Source: Allochromatium palmeri
GTDB taxonomy: Bacteria; Pseudomonadota; Gammaproteobacteria; Chromatiales; Chromatiaceae
NCBI RefSeq assembly: GCF_009720725.1
Contig: NZ_WNKT01000002.1
Coordinates: forward strand, 62,001-126,000
DNA: 64,000 bases
Direction of reading: 5' to 3'
This document shows, piece by piece, positions 16,682-26,074 of the stretch. Numbering within the stretch: the stretch's first letter is position 1; each line of letters begins with the position of its first letter. The position numbers were made by a program, and so were the translations under genes. Below the pieces are notes generated by a model. The model was not told the DNA's origin. It saw nothing but the letters and a program-made list of their open reading frames with translations, and did no database searches.

Positions 16682-19582
16682 ATGCAGGATCCAGCCAGTC
16701 ATTCGGACAGCCTCGTCGGTCGCGTCGAGGTCAAGGAGACGACCTGTTACATGTGCGCGTGCCGGTGCGGTATCCGGGTGCATCTGCGCGATGGCGAGGT
16801 GCGCTACATCGACGGCAACCCCAATCATCCGCTGAACAAGGGCGTGATCTGCGCCAAGGGCAGCTCGGGGATCATGAAGCAGTACTCTCCGGGTCGACTC
16901 ACCCAGCCGCTGCGGCGCAAGGCCAACGCCGAGCGCGGCGAGAGTGCCTTCGAGGTCATCTCCTGGGACGAAGCCTTCAAGATGCTCGAAGAGCGGCTCA
17001 CTAAACTGCGCGCCGAGGATCCGAAGAAATTCGCGCTCTTCACCGGCCGCGATCAGATGCAAGCCCTCACCGGTCTGTTCGCCAAGCAGTACGGCACGCC
17101 CAACTATGCGGCGCATGGCGGCTTCTGCTCGGTCAACATGGCCGCCGGAATGATCTATACCATCGGCGGCTCCTTCTGGGAGTTCGGCGGGCCGGATCTG
17201 GATCGCGCCAAGCTGTTCGTGATGATCGGCACGGCCGAGGACCATCATTCCAATCCGCTCAAGATGGCGATCTCGGAGTTCAAGCGGCGCGGCGGGCGCT
17301 TCATTTCGGTCAACCCGGTGCGTACCGGCTATTCGGCGATCGCCGACGAATGGGTGCCGATCAAGCCGGGCACGGATGGCGCGCTCATCCTGGCCATCAC
17401 CCGCGAGATCCTCGACAAGGGGCTGTTCGACCGCGACTTCCTGGTGCGCTACACCAATGCCGCTGAGCTGGTGATCGACGATCCGAGCCGCGACGATCAT
17501 GGGCTGTTCTATCGTGCCGAGATGCACGTCGAACCGGACTGCTTCGATCCGCAGAACAAGCTGTGGTGGGATCGCGACATCGACGGCCCGATCAGCACCC
17601 ATACGCCTGGAGCCGATCCGCGCCTGATGGGCAGTTACGTCCTGCCCGACGGTACCCCGGTCAAGCCGTCGTTCCAGTTGCTCAAGGAGCGTTTGGAACA
17701 GTACACCCCCGAGTGGGCCGCACCCATCACCGGCATTCCGGCTGAGACCATCCGCCGGCTGGCGCACGAAATGGGCGTGACCGCGCGCGACCAGAAGATC
17801 GAGCTGCCGATCAAATGGACCGACTGCTGGGACGAGGAGCACGAGACCGTCACCGGCAATCCGGTCGCCTTCCATGCCATGCGCGGACTGGCCGCGCACT
17901 CCAACGGCTTCCAGACCATCCGCGCGCTCGGCGTGCTGATGACCATGCTCGGCACCATCGACCGTCCGGGCGGCTTCCGTCACAAGGCACCCTATCCGCG
18001 TCCAATCCCGCCCTGCCCGAAGCCGCCGCACGGTCCCGAAGCCGTGCAGCCGAACACCCCGCTCGACGGCATGCCGCTCGGCTGGCCGTCCAAGCCCGAG
18101 GATCTGTTCGTCGACGCCGAGGGCGAGGCGGTGCGGCTCGACAAGGCGTTCTCCTGGGAGTATCCGCTCTCGGTGCATGGCCTGATGCACAACGTCATCA
18201 CCAACGCCTGGCGCGGCGATCCCTATCCAATCGACACGCTCTTGCTGTTCATGGCCAACATGGCCTGGAACTCGACCATGAACACGGTCGAGGTGCGCAA
18301 GATGCTGGTCGACAAGCACCCGAACGGTGAATACAAAATTCCGTTCCTGGTGGTGTGCGACACCTTCGCTTCCGAGACCGTGGCCTTCGCCGATCTGGTG
18401 CTGCCGGATACCAGCTATCTGGAGCGCCATGATGTGCTCTCCATGCTCGACCGCCCGATCTCGGAATTCGACGGTCCGGTCGACTCGGTGCGGATTCCGG
18501 TCGTGCCGCCCAAGGGCGAGTGCAAACCGTTCCAGGAAGTGCTGGTCGAACTCGGCTCGCGCCTCAAGCTACCGGCCTTCACCAATGCCGATGGCAGCCG
18601 CAAATATCGCAACTATCCGGATTTCATCGTCAACTACGAGACGTCACCCGGATCGGGCATCGGCTTCCTGGCCGGCTGGCGTGGCAAGAGCGGCGATCAG
18701 TTCCTGAAAGGCGAGCCGAATCCGCACCAGTGGGAGATGTACGCCCAGAACGGCTGTGTCTTCCACCATGAGCTGCCGCGCAGCTATCAGTACATGCGCA
18801 ACTGGAACAAGGGCTATCTGCACTGGGCGCGCGCGCACGGCATGATCCGCTATGCCGAACCGATCACCCTGCATCTCTATTCCGAGATCTTGCAGCGCTT
18901 CCGGCTCTCCGCTCAGGGCAAGCGTCCCGGCCGCCAGCCACCCGAGCGCCTGCGCCAGCGGGTCGAGACCTATTTCGACCCCTTGCCGTTCTACTATGAG
19001 CCGCTGGAGTCGCGCTTCACGGATACGCAACGCTATCCGCTCAACGCGCTCACCCAGCGTCCGATGGCCATGTATCACTCCTGGGACAGCCAGAACGCCT
19101 GGCTCAGGCAGATCCACAGTCACAACTATCTGTTCCTCAGTCCCAAGGTCGGTCTGGCCCAGGGCTTCGCGGATGGTGACTGGGTCTGGGTCGAGTCGCC
19201 GCATGGCCGGGTGCGCTGCATGTGCCGCTTCTCCGAGGCTGTGGAGCCGGGCACCGTCTGGACCTGGAACGCCATCGGCAAGGGCGCCGGCGCCTGGGGG
19301 CTGGCTCCCAATGCCGACGAAGCGCGCAAGGGCTTCCTGCTCAACCACGTCATCGCCGAGGAACTGCCCGCGCACGAGGCCGGCGAGCATCTCTCCAACT
19401 CCGATCCGGTGACCGGGCAGGCGGCCTGGTTCGACGTGCGGGTGCGGGTCTACAAGGCCGAGGCCGGTGAACCTGAGATCACCTCGCCCCAGTTCAAGCC
19501 AATGCCGCGCCTGCCTGGGCAGGAGAAGAAGCGCGGCAAGTGGCAGGCCTATGTGGCCGGTATGTTCGGGAAGCAATCATGA
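16682..19582 (+). CDS. soeA: Sulfite dehydrogenase molybdoprotein subunit SoeA
   Basis: Catalytic subunit of the cytoplasmic, membrane-attached SoeABC complex, which oxidises sulfite directly to sulfate in purple sulfur bacteria and feeds the quinone pool. From ATG 16682 it is 966 residues. A 4Fe-4S motif begins at TTCYMCACRCG with the last Cys in GVICAKG. The molybdopterin oxidoreductase core follows, with a candidate Mo ligand Cys149 (HGGFCSVNMAAG), and then a C-terminal dinucleotide-binding domain. No twin-arginine signal is present, which separates it from periplasmic PsrA/PhsA. It overlaps soeB by four bases. Confidence 0.88.
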   Translation: MQDPASHSDSLVGRVEVKETTCYMCACRCGIRVHLRDGEVRYIDGNPNHPLNKGVICAKGSSGIMKQYSPGRLTQPLRRKANAERGESAFEVISWDEAFKMLEERLTKLRAEDPKKFALFTGRDQMQALTGLFAKQYGTPNYAAHGGFCSVNMAAGMIYTIGGSFWEFGGPDLDRAKLFVMIGTAEDHHSNPLKMAISEFKRRGGRFISVNPVRTGYSAIADEWVPIKPGTDGALILAITREILDKGLFDRDFLVRYTNAAELVIDDPSRDDHGLFYRAEMHVEPDCFDPQNKLWWDRDIDGPISTHTPGADPRLMGSYVLPDGTPVKPSFQLLKERLEQYTPEWAAPITGIPAETIRRLAHEMGVTARDQKIELPIKWTDCWDEEHETVTGNPVAFHAMRGLAAHSNGFQTIRALGVLMTMLGTIDRPGGFRHKAPYPRPIPPCPKPPHGPEAVQPNTPLDGMPLGWPSKPEDLFVDAEGEAVRLDKAFSWEYPLSVHGLMHNVITNAWRGDPYPIDTLLLFMANMAWNSTMNTVEVRKMLVDKHPNGEYKIPFLVVCDTFASETVAFADLVLPDTSYLERHDVLSMLDRPISEFDGPVDSVRIPVVPPKGECKPFQEVLVELGSRLKLPAFTNADGSRKYRNYPDFIVNYETSPGSGIGFLAGWRGKSGDQFLKGEPNPHQWEMYAQNGCVFHHELPRSYQYMRNWNKGYLHWARAHGMIRYAEPITLHLYSEILQRFRLSAQGKRPGRQPPERLRQRVETYFDPLPFYYEPLESRFTDTQRYPLNALTQRPMAMYHSWDSQNAWLRQIHSHNYLFLSPKVGLAQGFADGDWVWVESPHGRVRCMCRFSEAVEPGTVWTWNAIGKGAGAWGLAPNADEARKGFLLNHVIAEELPAHEAGEHLSNSDPVTGQAAWFDVRVRVYKAEAGEPEITSPQFKPMPRLPGQEKKRGKWQAYVAGMFGKQS

Positions 19583-20301
19583 CTCAACTCGCCCTCGTCA
19601 TCGATCTCAATGTCTGTGTCGGCTGCCACGCCTGCGTGACCTCCTGTAAGGAGTGGAACACCTCGGGCTGGGCCGGTCCCCTAGTCGACCAGAACCCCTA
19701 TGAGGGTTCACCGACCGGCACCTTTTTCAACCGGGTGCAGACCTTCGAGGTCGGCACCTTCCCCAACACCGAGACGGTGCACTTTCCCAAGAGCTGTCTG
19801 CACTGCGAGGAGCCGCCCTGCGTGCCTGTGTGTCCGACCGGCGCCTCCTACAAGCGTCCGGACAACGGCGTGGTGCTGGTCGACTACGACAAGTGCATCG
19901 GCTGCAAATACTGCTCCTGGGCCTGCCCCTATGGCGCGCGCGAACTCGACGAGCAGCAGAAGGTGATGAAGAAATGCACGCTCTGCATCGATCGCATCAC
20001 CGACGCCAAGCTCTCCGAGCGCGATCGCAAGCCGTCCTGCGTGCTGGCCTGTCCGGCCAATGCGCGTCTGTTCGGCGACGTGCATGATCCGGACTCCGAG
20101 GTCTCGATTGCCATCCGCGAGCGTGGCGGCTATCAACTCATGCCCGAGTGGGGGACCAAGCCGGCCAATCATTATCTACCGCGCCAGAAGACCCGGATGC
20201 ACATCGATCCCGAGGAACTCACGCGCGTCGATAATCCCTTGCGCCGGGAAGACCTCACCGATTACACCGGCGAGGAAACCCTCGACGACGTGGCCTGGTA
20301 A
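19579..20301 (+). CDS. soeB: Sulfite dehydrogenase iron-sulfur subunit SoeB
   Basis: Electron-transfer subunit of SoeABC, 240 residues. It carries four Cys-rich clusters typical of DmsB/NrfC proteins: CVGCHACVTSCKEWN, CLHCEEPPCVPVCPTGA, CIGCKYCSWACPYGA, and CTLC with CVLACPANA, suggesting four 4Fe-4S centres. The start at 19579 gives the ATGA overlap with soeA; the open frame upstream of it is not used. It links the molybdenum site of SoeA to the membrane subunit SoeC, 23 bp downstream. Confidence 0.9.
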   Translation: MTQLALVIDLNVCVGCHACVTSCKEWNTSGWAGPLVDQNPYEGSPTGTFFNRVQTFEVGTFPNTETVHFPKSCLHCEEPPCVPVCPTGASYKRPDNGVVLVDYDKCIGCKYCSWACPYGARELDEQQKVMKKCTLCIDRITDAKLSERDRKPSCVLACPANARLFGDVHDPDSEVSIAIRERGGYQLMPEWGTKPANHYLPRQKTRMHIDPEELTRVDNPLRREDLTDYTGEETLDDVAW

Positions 20302-20324
20302 TCCGCCCTTCAGGATCGAATCCC

Positions 20325-21302
20325 ATGCATCCAGCCTTCTCAGTCATCTTTCTGACCACGCTGATCGGTGCCGGTCAGGGTCTCTATCTGGCGATGGTCA
20401 CGGGCCAGCTCTATGCCCTGGCCCGCTTCCTGCCCGCTCAGGCCGACCAGTTCTATGCTATCGGCAGCCTGGTCGCGCTGCTGCTTCTGATCGCGGGGCT
20501 GGCGGCGTCTTTCTTCCATCTCGGGCGACCGGAACGGGCCTGGCGCGCGGCGGCGATGTGGCGCACCTCCTGGCTCTCGCGCGAGGTCATCGTGCTACCG
20601 ATCGTCATGGCACTGGTGTTCGCCTATGGCATGGCGCACTGGTTCGAGTGGACCCAGCCGCTGTTTCAGGTCGGCGAGGCGCTCCAGGTCGACCTGACCC
20701 TGCTGCTCGGCGTGCTCGGGACGATTGCCAGTCTGGCGCTCTTCGTCTGTACCGCCATGATTTATGCCGCCGTGCGGTTTTTGCAGGAATGGCATACGCC
20801 GCTCACGGTCAGCAACTTCCTGTTTCTGGGTGCGGCCTCGGGTTTCATGCTGGCGGCGGCGTATTCAGCCTACATCGGCAATCCGCTGGTAACCTTCTAT
20901 GGCACCTGGGCGGTGATCCTGACCCTGGTCGCTCTGGCCTCGCGCCTGGCCCATCTGCGCCGCAACGCCCGGCTCAAGTACAAGAGCACGGTTCAGACCG
21001 CCATCGGCGTGCGCCATGCGACCGTGATCCAGAAGGCGCAGGGGGCCACGGGCGGTAGCTTCAATACCCGCGAGTTCTTCCATGGTCGGAGCCAGTCGCT
21101 CGTCGGGCGGCTGCGCTATGTCTATCTGGCACTGGTCTTCCCGATTCCGGTGCTGCTGATCGGTCTGTCCTATCTCATCGGCTCATCGAGCCTGCCGATC
21201 ATGGCGTTCTTCGTCCAGTTCGCCGGGCTGCTGATCGAGCGCTGGTCGTTCTTCGCTGAGGCGCGCCATCCGCAGAATCTCTATTATCAGTCGGTGGCTT
21301 GA
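20325..21302 (+). CDS. soeC: Sulfite dehydrogenase membrane anchor SoeC
   Basis: A 325-residue DmsC-type integral membrane protein with about eight hydrophobic helices. It anchors SoeAB on the inner face of the membrane and passes electrons to quinone. Visible features are HLGRPERAWRAAAMWRTSWLS near residue 66 (the DmsC-family loop) and a long cytoplasmic loop around residues 205-255. It completes soeABC. Its stop overlaps by 16 bp the end of the convergent M1 peptidase gene. Confidence 0.9.
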   Translation: MHPAFSVIFLTTLIGAGQGLYLAMVTGQLYALARFLPAQADQFYAIGSLVALLLLIAGLAASFFHLGRPERAWRAAAMWRTSWLSREVIVLPIVMALVFAYGMAHWFEWTQPLFQVGEALQVDLTLLLGVLGTIASLALFVCTAMIYAAVRFLQEWHTPLTVSNFLFLGAASGFMLAAAYSAYIGNPLVTFYGTWAVILTLVALASRLAHLRRNARLKYKSTVQTAIGVRHATVIQKAQGATGGSFNTREFFHGRSQSLVGRLRYVYLALVFPIPVLLIGLSYLIGSSSLPIMAFFVQFAGLLIERWSFFAEARHPQNLYYQSVA

Positions 21303-23473
21303 CCCTCATCGCCGCTCTGCGCCGGCGGACTTGGGCGATAGGTGAGCGACGACTCGCCCGCCGGCCATTGTCCCTTGAGTTGGTTGGTCGCCTCCGGGCC
21401 ACTGAAGCTCAGAACGCTGTATTTGCCGTAGTGCGGCAGCTTGCGCGCCAGGGCGGGCAGGGCACTCGGCTCGCGCGTGGCCATCCAGGCAACCGGGCGC
21501 TCCGCCATCCAGCGGGTCAGCACCGGGCTGTCGGTCTTGGGATCGAATGTCGCGTTCATCTGGCTCGGCTCGGACGTTAGCGTCAGCCTGGAGGCTGTGC
21601 CGTCGTCCAGAGTCAGGGCGAAATCGGTGGCGTCACGCGCGAAGGTCGCGAGATGACGGTTCTCCCAACCGAGTAGCCAGACGGGCCGATCGTCCGGGAG
21701 TCGCTCGACCGCCTGATCGTCGTCGATCTGCCAGCCGGGATGTCCCGCGCGCCAGCTCTCGGCCAACTGGCGATAGCCTGACTGGAGTGCTTCCGGGGCC
21801 GCAGCAGGAATCAGGATGAGTCCCTGTTCGGCCCCGAAGAGGTTGCTCAGGGTCACGGGCAACTCGCCTGGGGCCAGGGCGCGAAAGACCTCGAAGTCCG
21901 GGTCGAGGCGCAGACGCACGGGCGCGGATCGGAGTGCGATCTCGAACCGGGTCTCGCGCTCGCGACTGATGATCGTCTCGATCACGGATTCGCCCGAGTC
22001 GAGATCGATGACGACCGAGAGGCTGAGCGGGAAAGGCGGTCCGGACTGAGTCTGTCGAATCCGCCCGCTGATCCGATAGCCCTCCGGAGTGCTCCGCGTC
22101 TCGACCTCGTCCAGCGCCAGACTGGGTGCTCCGGCGCGTTCGACCCAGGCGGCGAAGAACGCGCCCAGATCACGGCCACTCACATGCTCGAAGGCACGGC
22201 GCAGATCGGCATAGCCGGCGGCCCGGAAGCGATTGTCGGCATAGAAGCGCCGCAGACCCTGGATAAAGGTCTCATCGCCGAGTTCGCGTCGCAGCATGTG
22301 GAAAACCATGGCCCCTTTGTTGTAGCCGATAGCCTGACTATCCGCTCCATGCCGCTGCACGAACTCGGTCAGCGGAAAATCCCGCCCCTGACGCACATAG
22401 TCGGCGAAGCTCTTGAGCATGTCGCGCCGACCCTCGACTCCACGCCCAGCACGCTCCATGAGCCAGTAGTCGGCCAGATAGTTGGTCAGACCCTCGCTCC
22501 AGTTGCCCGATTCATAGTCCACATAGACCCCGTTGCCCCACCAGTTGTGCAGGATCTCGTGCGGGTAGGAGGTCTGGAGGATGAAGGGCAGGCGGATGAC
22601 CCTGGGGCCGAGCAGGGTGAAGGAGGGCATGCCATAGCCCGATTCCCAGAAATTCTCGACCAGCGCGAACTTGGCGAAGGGGTAGGGACCGATGAGGTCG
22701 GAATAGACGGTGAGATACTCCAGCGTGGCGTCCAGATAACGCTCGGCCAGTGCGGCGTCCGGCTGGCGCAGATAGACTTGGGCTTCGGCCGGTACGCCAT
22801 CGGCACGCTGGCGATACGCCTGGAAACGGCCGGCGATCAGATAAATGTCGTCCTGCGGTTGCGACTCGGACCAGCGCGCGTGCCCCGTGGCCGGATCGGT
22901 CGTGCCTGAACCCTGGCTGATCGCCGACCAACCCTCGGGGAGTTGGATGTCGAGCTCAAACGCCTGATGGCTCTCAGGAATACGTGGATACCAGCCACTA
23001 TTGCCGTCGAGAAAGACCCCATCCGGCGCGATGGTCCCGCGCGACCACTGATGCGCGCGCCCGAGACTTTCGTCGATACGCTCCAGGTCGTGCTGGATGC
23101 GCCCGCCATAGGCGAGCGTGACGGGGTCGGGCGTCTCCAGGTGCAAGCGATACTCTGTCAGATGGCCGAACGCCGAAACGCGCGTCAGGGTCGCCTTGCC
23201 TGCGATGATCTTCGGGTCGAGTCCAGTATGCAGGATCAGCGACCACTGGCTTTTCGACTCGGGAAACCGCATCTGGTCCCTGACCTCGATGTGTCCCTGT
23301 TCGGGGGCGAGCTGGACGTCCAGTTGGTGCTGGATCAATGTTTCCGAGGCGCTCGCCTGACTGATGGCGGGTAGCTGAGCAGCGAGCATGAGCAGCCCAA
23401 AAAAGAGGACTTTGGGTTTCGGTGCGATTGCAGCGCGCAGATCGAGCCAGTTGCTTACAATGTTGTCAGCCAT
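21287..23473 (-). CDS. Exported M1-family metallopeptidase-like protein
   Basis: A 728-residue protein. Its N-terminus (residues about 20-43, VLFFGLLMLAAQLPAISQASA) is an atypically long signal sequence or anchor. The gluzincin motif HEILH is at residues 305-309, and a Glu follows in NWSEG with 17 residues between, one fewer than usual. The GxMEN substrate motif of true aminopeptidases is not evident; the equivalent stretch reads ESGYGMPSFTLLG. Gene context (convergent with soeC) gives no clue. It is probably a periplasmic peptidase of the M1 group with uncertain specificity. Confidence 0.8.
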   Translation of the reverse strand: MADNIVSNWLDLRAAIAPKPKVLFFGLLMLAAQLPAISQASASETLIQHQLDVQLAPEQGHIEVRDQMRFPESKSQWSLILHTGLDPKIIAGKATLTRVSAFGHLTEYRLHLETPDPVTLAYGGRIQHDLERIDESLGRAHQWSRGTIAPDGVFLDGNSGWYPRIPESHQAFELDIQLPEGWSAISQGSGTTDPATGHARWSESQPQDDIYLIAGRFQAYRQRADGVPAEAQVYLRQPDAALAERYLDATLEYLTVYSDLIGPYPFAKFALVENFWESGYGMPSFTLLGPRVIRLPFILQTSYPHEILHNWWGNGVYVDYESGNWSEGLTNYLADYWLMERAGRGVEGRRDMLKSFADYVRQGRDFPLTEFVQRHGADSQAIGYNKGAMVFHMLRRELGDETFIQGLRRFYADNRFRAAGYADLRRAFEHVSGRDLGAFFAAWVERAGAPSLALDEVETRSTPEGYRISGRIRQTQSGPPFPLSLSVVIDLDSGESVIETIISRERETRFEIALRSAPVRLRLDPDFEVFRALAPGELPVTLSNLFGAEQGLILIPAAAPEALQSGYRQLAESWRAGHPGWQIDDDQAVERLPDDRPVWLLGWENRHLATFARDATDFALTLDDGTASRLTLTSEPSQMNATFDPKTDSPVLTRWMAERPVAWMATREPSALPALARKLPHYGKYSVLSFSGPEATNQLKGQWPAGESSLTYRPSPPAQSGDEGQATD

Positions 23474-23566
23474 GATCGACTCCTGTTTACGCGATTTTTG
23501 TCAGGCTTAAACGATTGTGTTTCGCCATCTGTGATGGCTGTTCCCCGATATACCCGACCGACTGTC

Positions 23567-24334
23567 ATGCCTGTGACCAACGAAAATTTCGATGATGGAG
23601 CCACGCTCCTCGTGTTTGCCCACCAAGACGATGACTTGCTCTGGATGCAGCCTTTCCAGGATTCCGCAGCAGCCCTACTGCTCGCGGCGGCTCCACCTGC
23701 ACCGGCCCACGCCGCTGTGGTGGCGCAGCATCCTCAATCCTATCGCGAGCGATGGCATAGCCTCTTTTCCGGCACGACAACGGATCAGGAATGGTTCGAC
23801 ATCTTTGGTCTGTGCGACCGCTGCGAGCGCGATAAGGACTGGAACTATGAGCGGATCCTCTCAGCCGTCGATTCCTGGGTCTCCAGGCCCGATTTCAGCC
23901 GGATCGTGACACACAACAATTGGGGTGAGTATGGACACATTCATCATCGATGGGTGAACAGGGCGGTCAGGGAGCTGGCCGCGCGATATGGGAAGGATGT
24001 CTGGGTGCTCAACACAGTGGTGCTCTTCCACGCGGACGAGGCCGTCTATCTCGATCTCGGTGATTGGAACCTGCCGGCGTTTCGAACCCGCTTTTCCCCG
24101 AATGTCTTCTTCGATATTCGTGGCATCTACCAGCGCACGGAGTTCGACGCCAGACCAGCCGGACTGAACACCTGGACTTGGTTCGACGGTGAGGATCAGT
24201 ATCCGCATGGTGAACGAAACTTCGTCAAGATCGTCGAGCGAGGAATCGACCAAACTCAGTCGAATCCGCTGGTCCAAAAGACCGTCGCTGCCCTCGAACA
24301 GACTGTTCCCATTCGTGAAGCCTGCATCCATTGA
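23567..24334 (+). CDS. PIG-L/LmbE-type deacetylase-like protein
   Basis: The motif FAHQDDDLLW (His19, Asp21, Asp22) matches the AHPDDE zinc motif of GlcNAc-PI de-N-acetylases with Gln for Pro. HNNWGEYGHIHHR (residues 116-128) supplies the second metal and catalytic histidine cluster. The protein is 255 residues from ATG 23567; an in-frame ATG at 23534 is also possible and neither has a clear ribosome site. The family removes acetyl groups from N-acetyl sugars. It abuts an SGNH-type gene, suggesting a role in surface glycan or secondary-metabolite modification. Confidence 0.75.
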   Translation: MPVTNENFDDGATLLVFAHQDDDLLWMQPFQDSAAALLLAAAPPAPAHAAVVAQHPQSYRERWHSLFSGTTTDQEWFDIFGLCDRCERDKDWNYERILSAVDSWVSRPDFSRIVTHNNWGEYGHIHHRWVNRAVRELAARYGKDVWVLNTVVLFHADEAVYLDLGDWNLPAFRTRFSPNVFFDIRGIYQRTEFDARPAGLNTWTWFDGEDQYPHGERNFVKIVERGIDQTQSNPLVQKTVAALEQTVPIREACIH

Positions 24335-24348
24335 TCCTTAGAATCCAA

Positions 24349-25503
24349 ATGGTCCGCAAATTTTTTTCCTATATCTTTCTCGTCCTTTTTCTATTGGGGA
24401 CGATCGAACTGATGAGCTTCGGTTTCTTCCAGGTCTTTCAGGATCGTTTCAGCTTCCTGGATACCGAACTGTATCGTCTATCCAATGCCAATCTTCCGCT
24501 GGTCGAAAAAAATTTCGATGCGCGTCTCGGCTGGAGCGAGCATTACCCAACACCGCAAGGTGAGCGCCCTCGATCGGGATCCCGGCACGATGGGACGGCG
24601 CTCATGTCGACCTATGGGGATTCATATACCCATTGCGACGAGGTCGATGACGATCAGACCTGGCAGTCCTTTCTCGCAGACAAAACAGGCTCTGAGGTTT
24701 ACAACTATGGCGTCGGTGGTTTCGGGACCGGTCAAGCGTATTTGAGATTCAATGATGAGTTCGCCACCCATCGAACCCCTGTAGTAGCACTCGGCTTGAT
24801 CACCGAGAATATCAATCGGGTCGTCAATGTCTATCGTCCTTACTATTATCCAGGCACCCAGCTACGCTTTACAAAACCGCGCTTCATCGAGCGCGACGGC
24901 GATTTAGTGTTACTGGAAAACCCCATCCAGGACAAGGCCGAGCTGCCAAGGCTCATGGACGACGCCTTCCTGCGCACGGTCGGCCGGCACGACTGGTGGT
25001 TCAATCGCGACGAGTATCCGGTTCTGGGCTTTCCCTACAGCGCCATCCTCCTTAATCAGCGTATCTGGAAGGAAGCCATTTCAGGCAAGATGGAACGCCC
25101 GGTGACCGACATGAATCCGCGGCCCTGGGAAGAACTCTGGGAGCAGGAAGAACCACGTTCACTCATGTTCGCCATCTTCGACCGCTTTTTCGTCGATGCG
25201 CGGGAACTGGGCTCGCATCCGCTGCTGCTGATCCTGCCGCAGCGTGAGGACGTCGAGGAGCGGCTGCGTACCGGACGTCTGCCCAACGCGGTGCAGCGGA
25301 TTCTCGATCATTGCGAAGCACGCTTACTCGACTGCATCGAGATGGTTTCAGTCTTCACACAGCATCTAGAGGCCGAAGAGGCGCCGTCGCTCGATGACCT
25401 CTTCCTGCTCGCCCATGTCTCGCCTGAAGGCAATCGCCTGATCGCCCAGCGGATTGCCGACTGGCTGCGTGAACGGGATTGGCTGGACAAAAAGCCGGAA
25501 TGA
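24349..25503 (+). CDS. SGNH/GDSL hydrolase-like membrane-anchored protein
   Basis: A 384-residue protein with an N-terminal signal anchor (FFSYIFLVLFLLGTIELMSF) and an SGNH-type domain outside the membrane. The block-I nucleophile is Ser92 in YGDSYTHCDEV. Block III resembles LGLITENINR, and the C-terminal His356 sits in LLAHVSPEGNRL after Asp349/350. Such proteins acetylate or deacetylate exported glycans. The start is ambiguous: a TTG overlapping the PIG-L stop (24331) or the ATG at 24349. It converges on the carbamoyltransferase cassette with only 2 bp between genes. Confidence 0.75.
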   Translation: MVRKFFSYIFLVLFLLGTIELMSFGFFQVFQDRFSFLDTELYRLSNANLPLVEKNFDARLGWSEHYPTPQGERPRSGSRHDGTALMSTYGDSYTHCDEVDDDQTWQSFLADKTGSEVYNYGVGGFGTGQAYLRFNDEFATHRTPVVALGLITENINRVVNVYRPYYYPGTQLRFTKPRFIERDGDLVLLENPIQDKAELPRLMDDAFLRTVGRHDWWFNRDEYPVLGFPYSAILLNQRIWKEAISGKMERPVTDMNPRPWEELWEQEEPRSLMFAIFDRFFVDARELGSHPLLLILPQREDVEERLRTGRLPNAVQRILDHCEARLLDCIEMVSVFTQHLEAEEAPSLDDLFLLAHVSPEGNRLIAQRIADWLRERDWLDKKPE

Positions 25504-25505
25504 GT

Positions 25506-25658
25506 TCAGAAAAGCGTATAGATGAAGGGCGCCACGGCTGAACCCTGAGCCAGGATAAACAGGGCACTGAGCAGCATCATGACCACCAGGATGGGGATCA
25601 GCCAGAACTTTCTGCGCTGGCGCATGAAATCCCAGAGGTCTTTGAAGAATTCGAGCAT
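25506..25658 (-). CDS. DUF5989 / SxtK-like small membrane protein
   Basis: A 50-residue protein. It begins MLEFFKDLWDFMRQRRKFW, then one membrane helix (LIPILVVMMLLSALFILAQG) and the invariant-looking end SAVAPFIYTLF, which I recognise as DUF5989. Homologues sit beside carbamoyltransferases; the small SxtK of saxitoxin clusters is of this kind. Its ATG shares a base with the stop of the SxtJ-like gene (TGATG), implying translational coupling. Molecular role unknown. Confidence 0.85.
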   Translation of the reverse strand: MLEFFKDLWDFMRQRRKFWLIPILVVMMLLSALFILAQGSAVAPFIYTLF

Positions 25659-26062
25659 CAGAACGGGCGCTCCATGGATTGAGGGAGGACGGACGGGCTG
25701 GCCTCGCGATAGCTCGTCGCATTCCGGTCGAGCGCCCGCCGCATGGGGTCATGGCCAAACAGACGCATCACCAAGCCAATCGGGGTGAAAAGGGCCAGAT
25801 AGATCACGGACAGCAGAATGGGTGTGACGATGCGGTTGGCGAACTGGCCGAAGCGCATCCATCCGCGATAGACCGGTCGCAAACTTTTGGGGCTTGCCAG
25901 CGCCCAGACGGCCAGAATGGCGGCGATCACCCAGGGCCAGAGTGGAAGCCTTGCCTCGGCCAACCAGGGTAGCACGAGGCCGAATAGCGCCGCGAGGAGT
26001 CCACCCGTGATGAGTCCGAAACGTCTCAGGCCAGCGGTGTCAATTTCTGGAATGGGATGCAT
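25658..26062 (-). CDS. SxtJ-family membrane protein
   Basis: A 134-residue protein with three hydrophobic segments (residues about 15-33, 40-56 and 80-98) and the family-like block SLRPVYRGWMRFGQFANRIVTP. It resembles SxtJ, a small membrane protein encoded next to O-carbamoyltransferases in many bacteria. It is placed between the carbamoyltransferase gene (12 bp upstream) and the DUF5989 gene (one-base overlap), giving the order I-J-K known from sxt clusters. Function is unknown; assembly or membrane attachment of the transferase is an inference. Confidence 0.8.
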   Translation of the reverse strand: MHPIPEIDTAGLRRFGLITGGLLAALFGLVLPWLAEARLPLWPWVIAAILAVWALASPKSLRPVYRGWMRFGQFANRIVTPILLSVIYLALFTPIGLVMRLFGHDPMRRALDRNATSYREASPSVLPQSMERPF

Positions 26063-26074
26063 GTCGTGTCGTTC

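Noticed and set aside
16658-18430. 590-codon open frame antisense to soeA
   Set aside because: It mirrors the codon-position GC pattern of soeA, has no recognisable motif or ribosome site, and soeA has strong domain evidence.
16682-19582. Periplasmic polysulfide or thiosulfate reductase (PsrA/PhsA)
   Set aside because: There is no twin-arginine signal, and the three-subunit arrangement with a DmsC-like anchor fits cytoplasmic SoeABC better.
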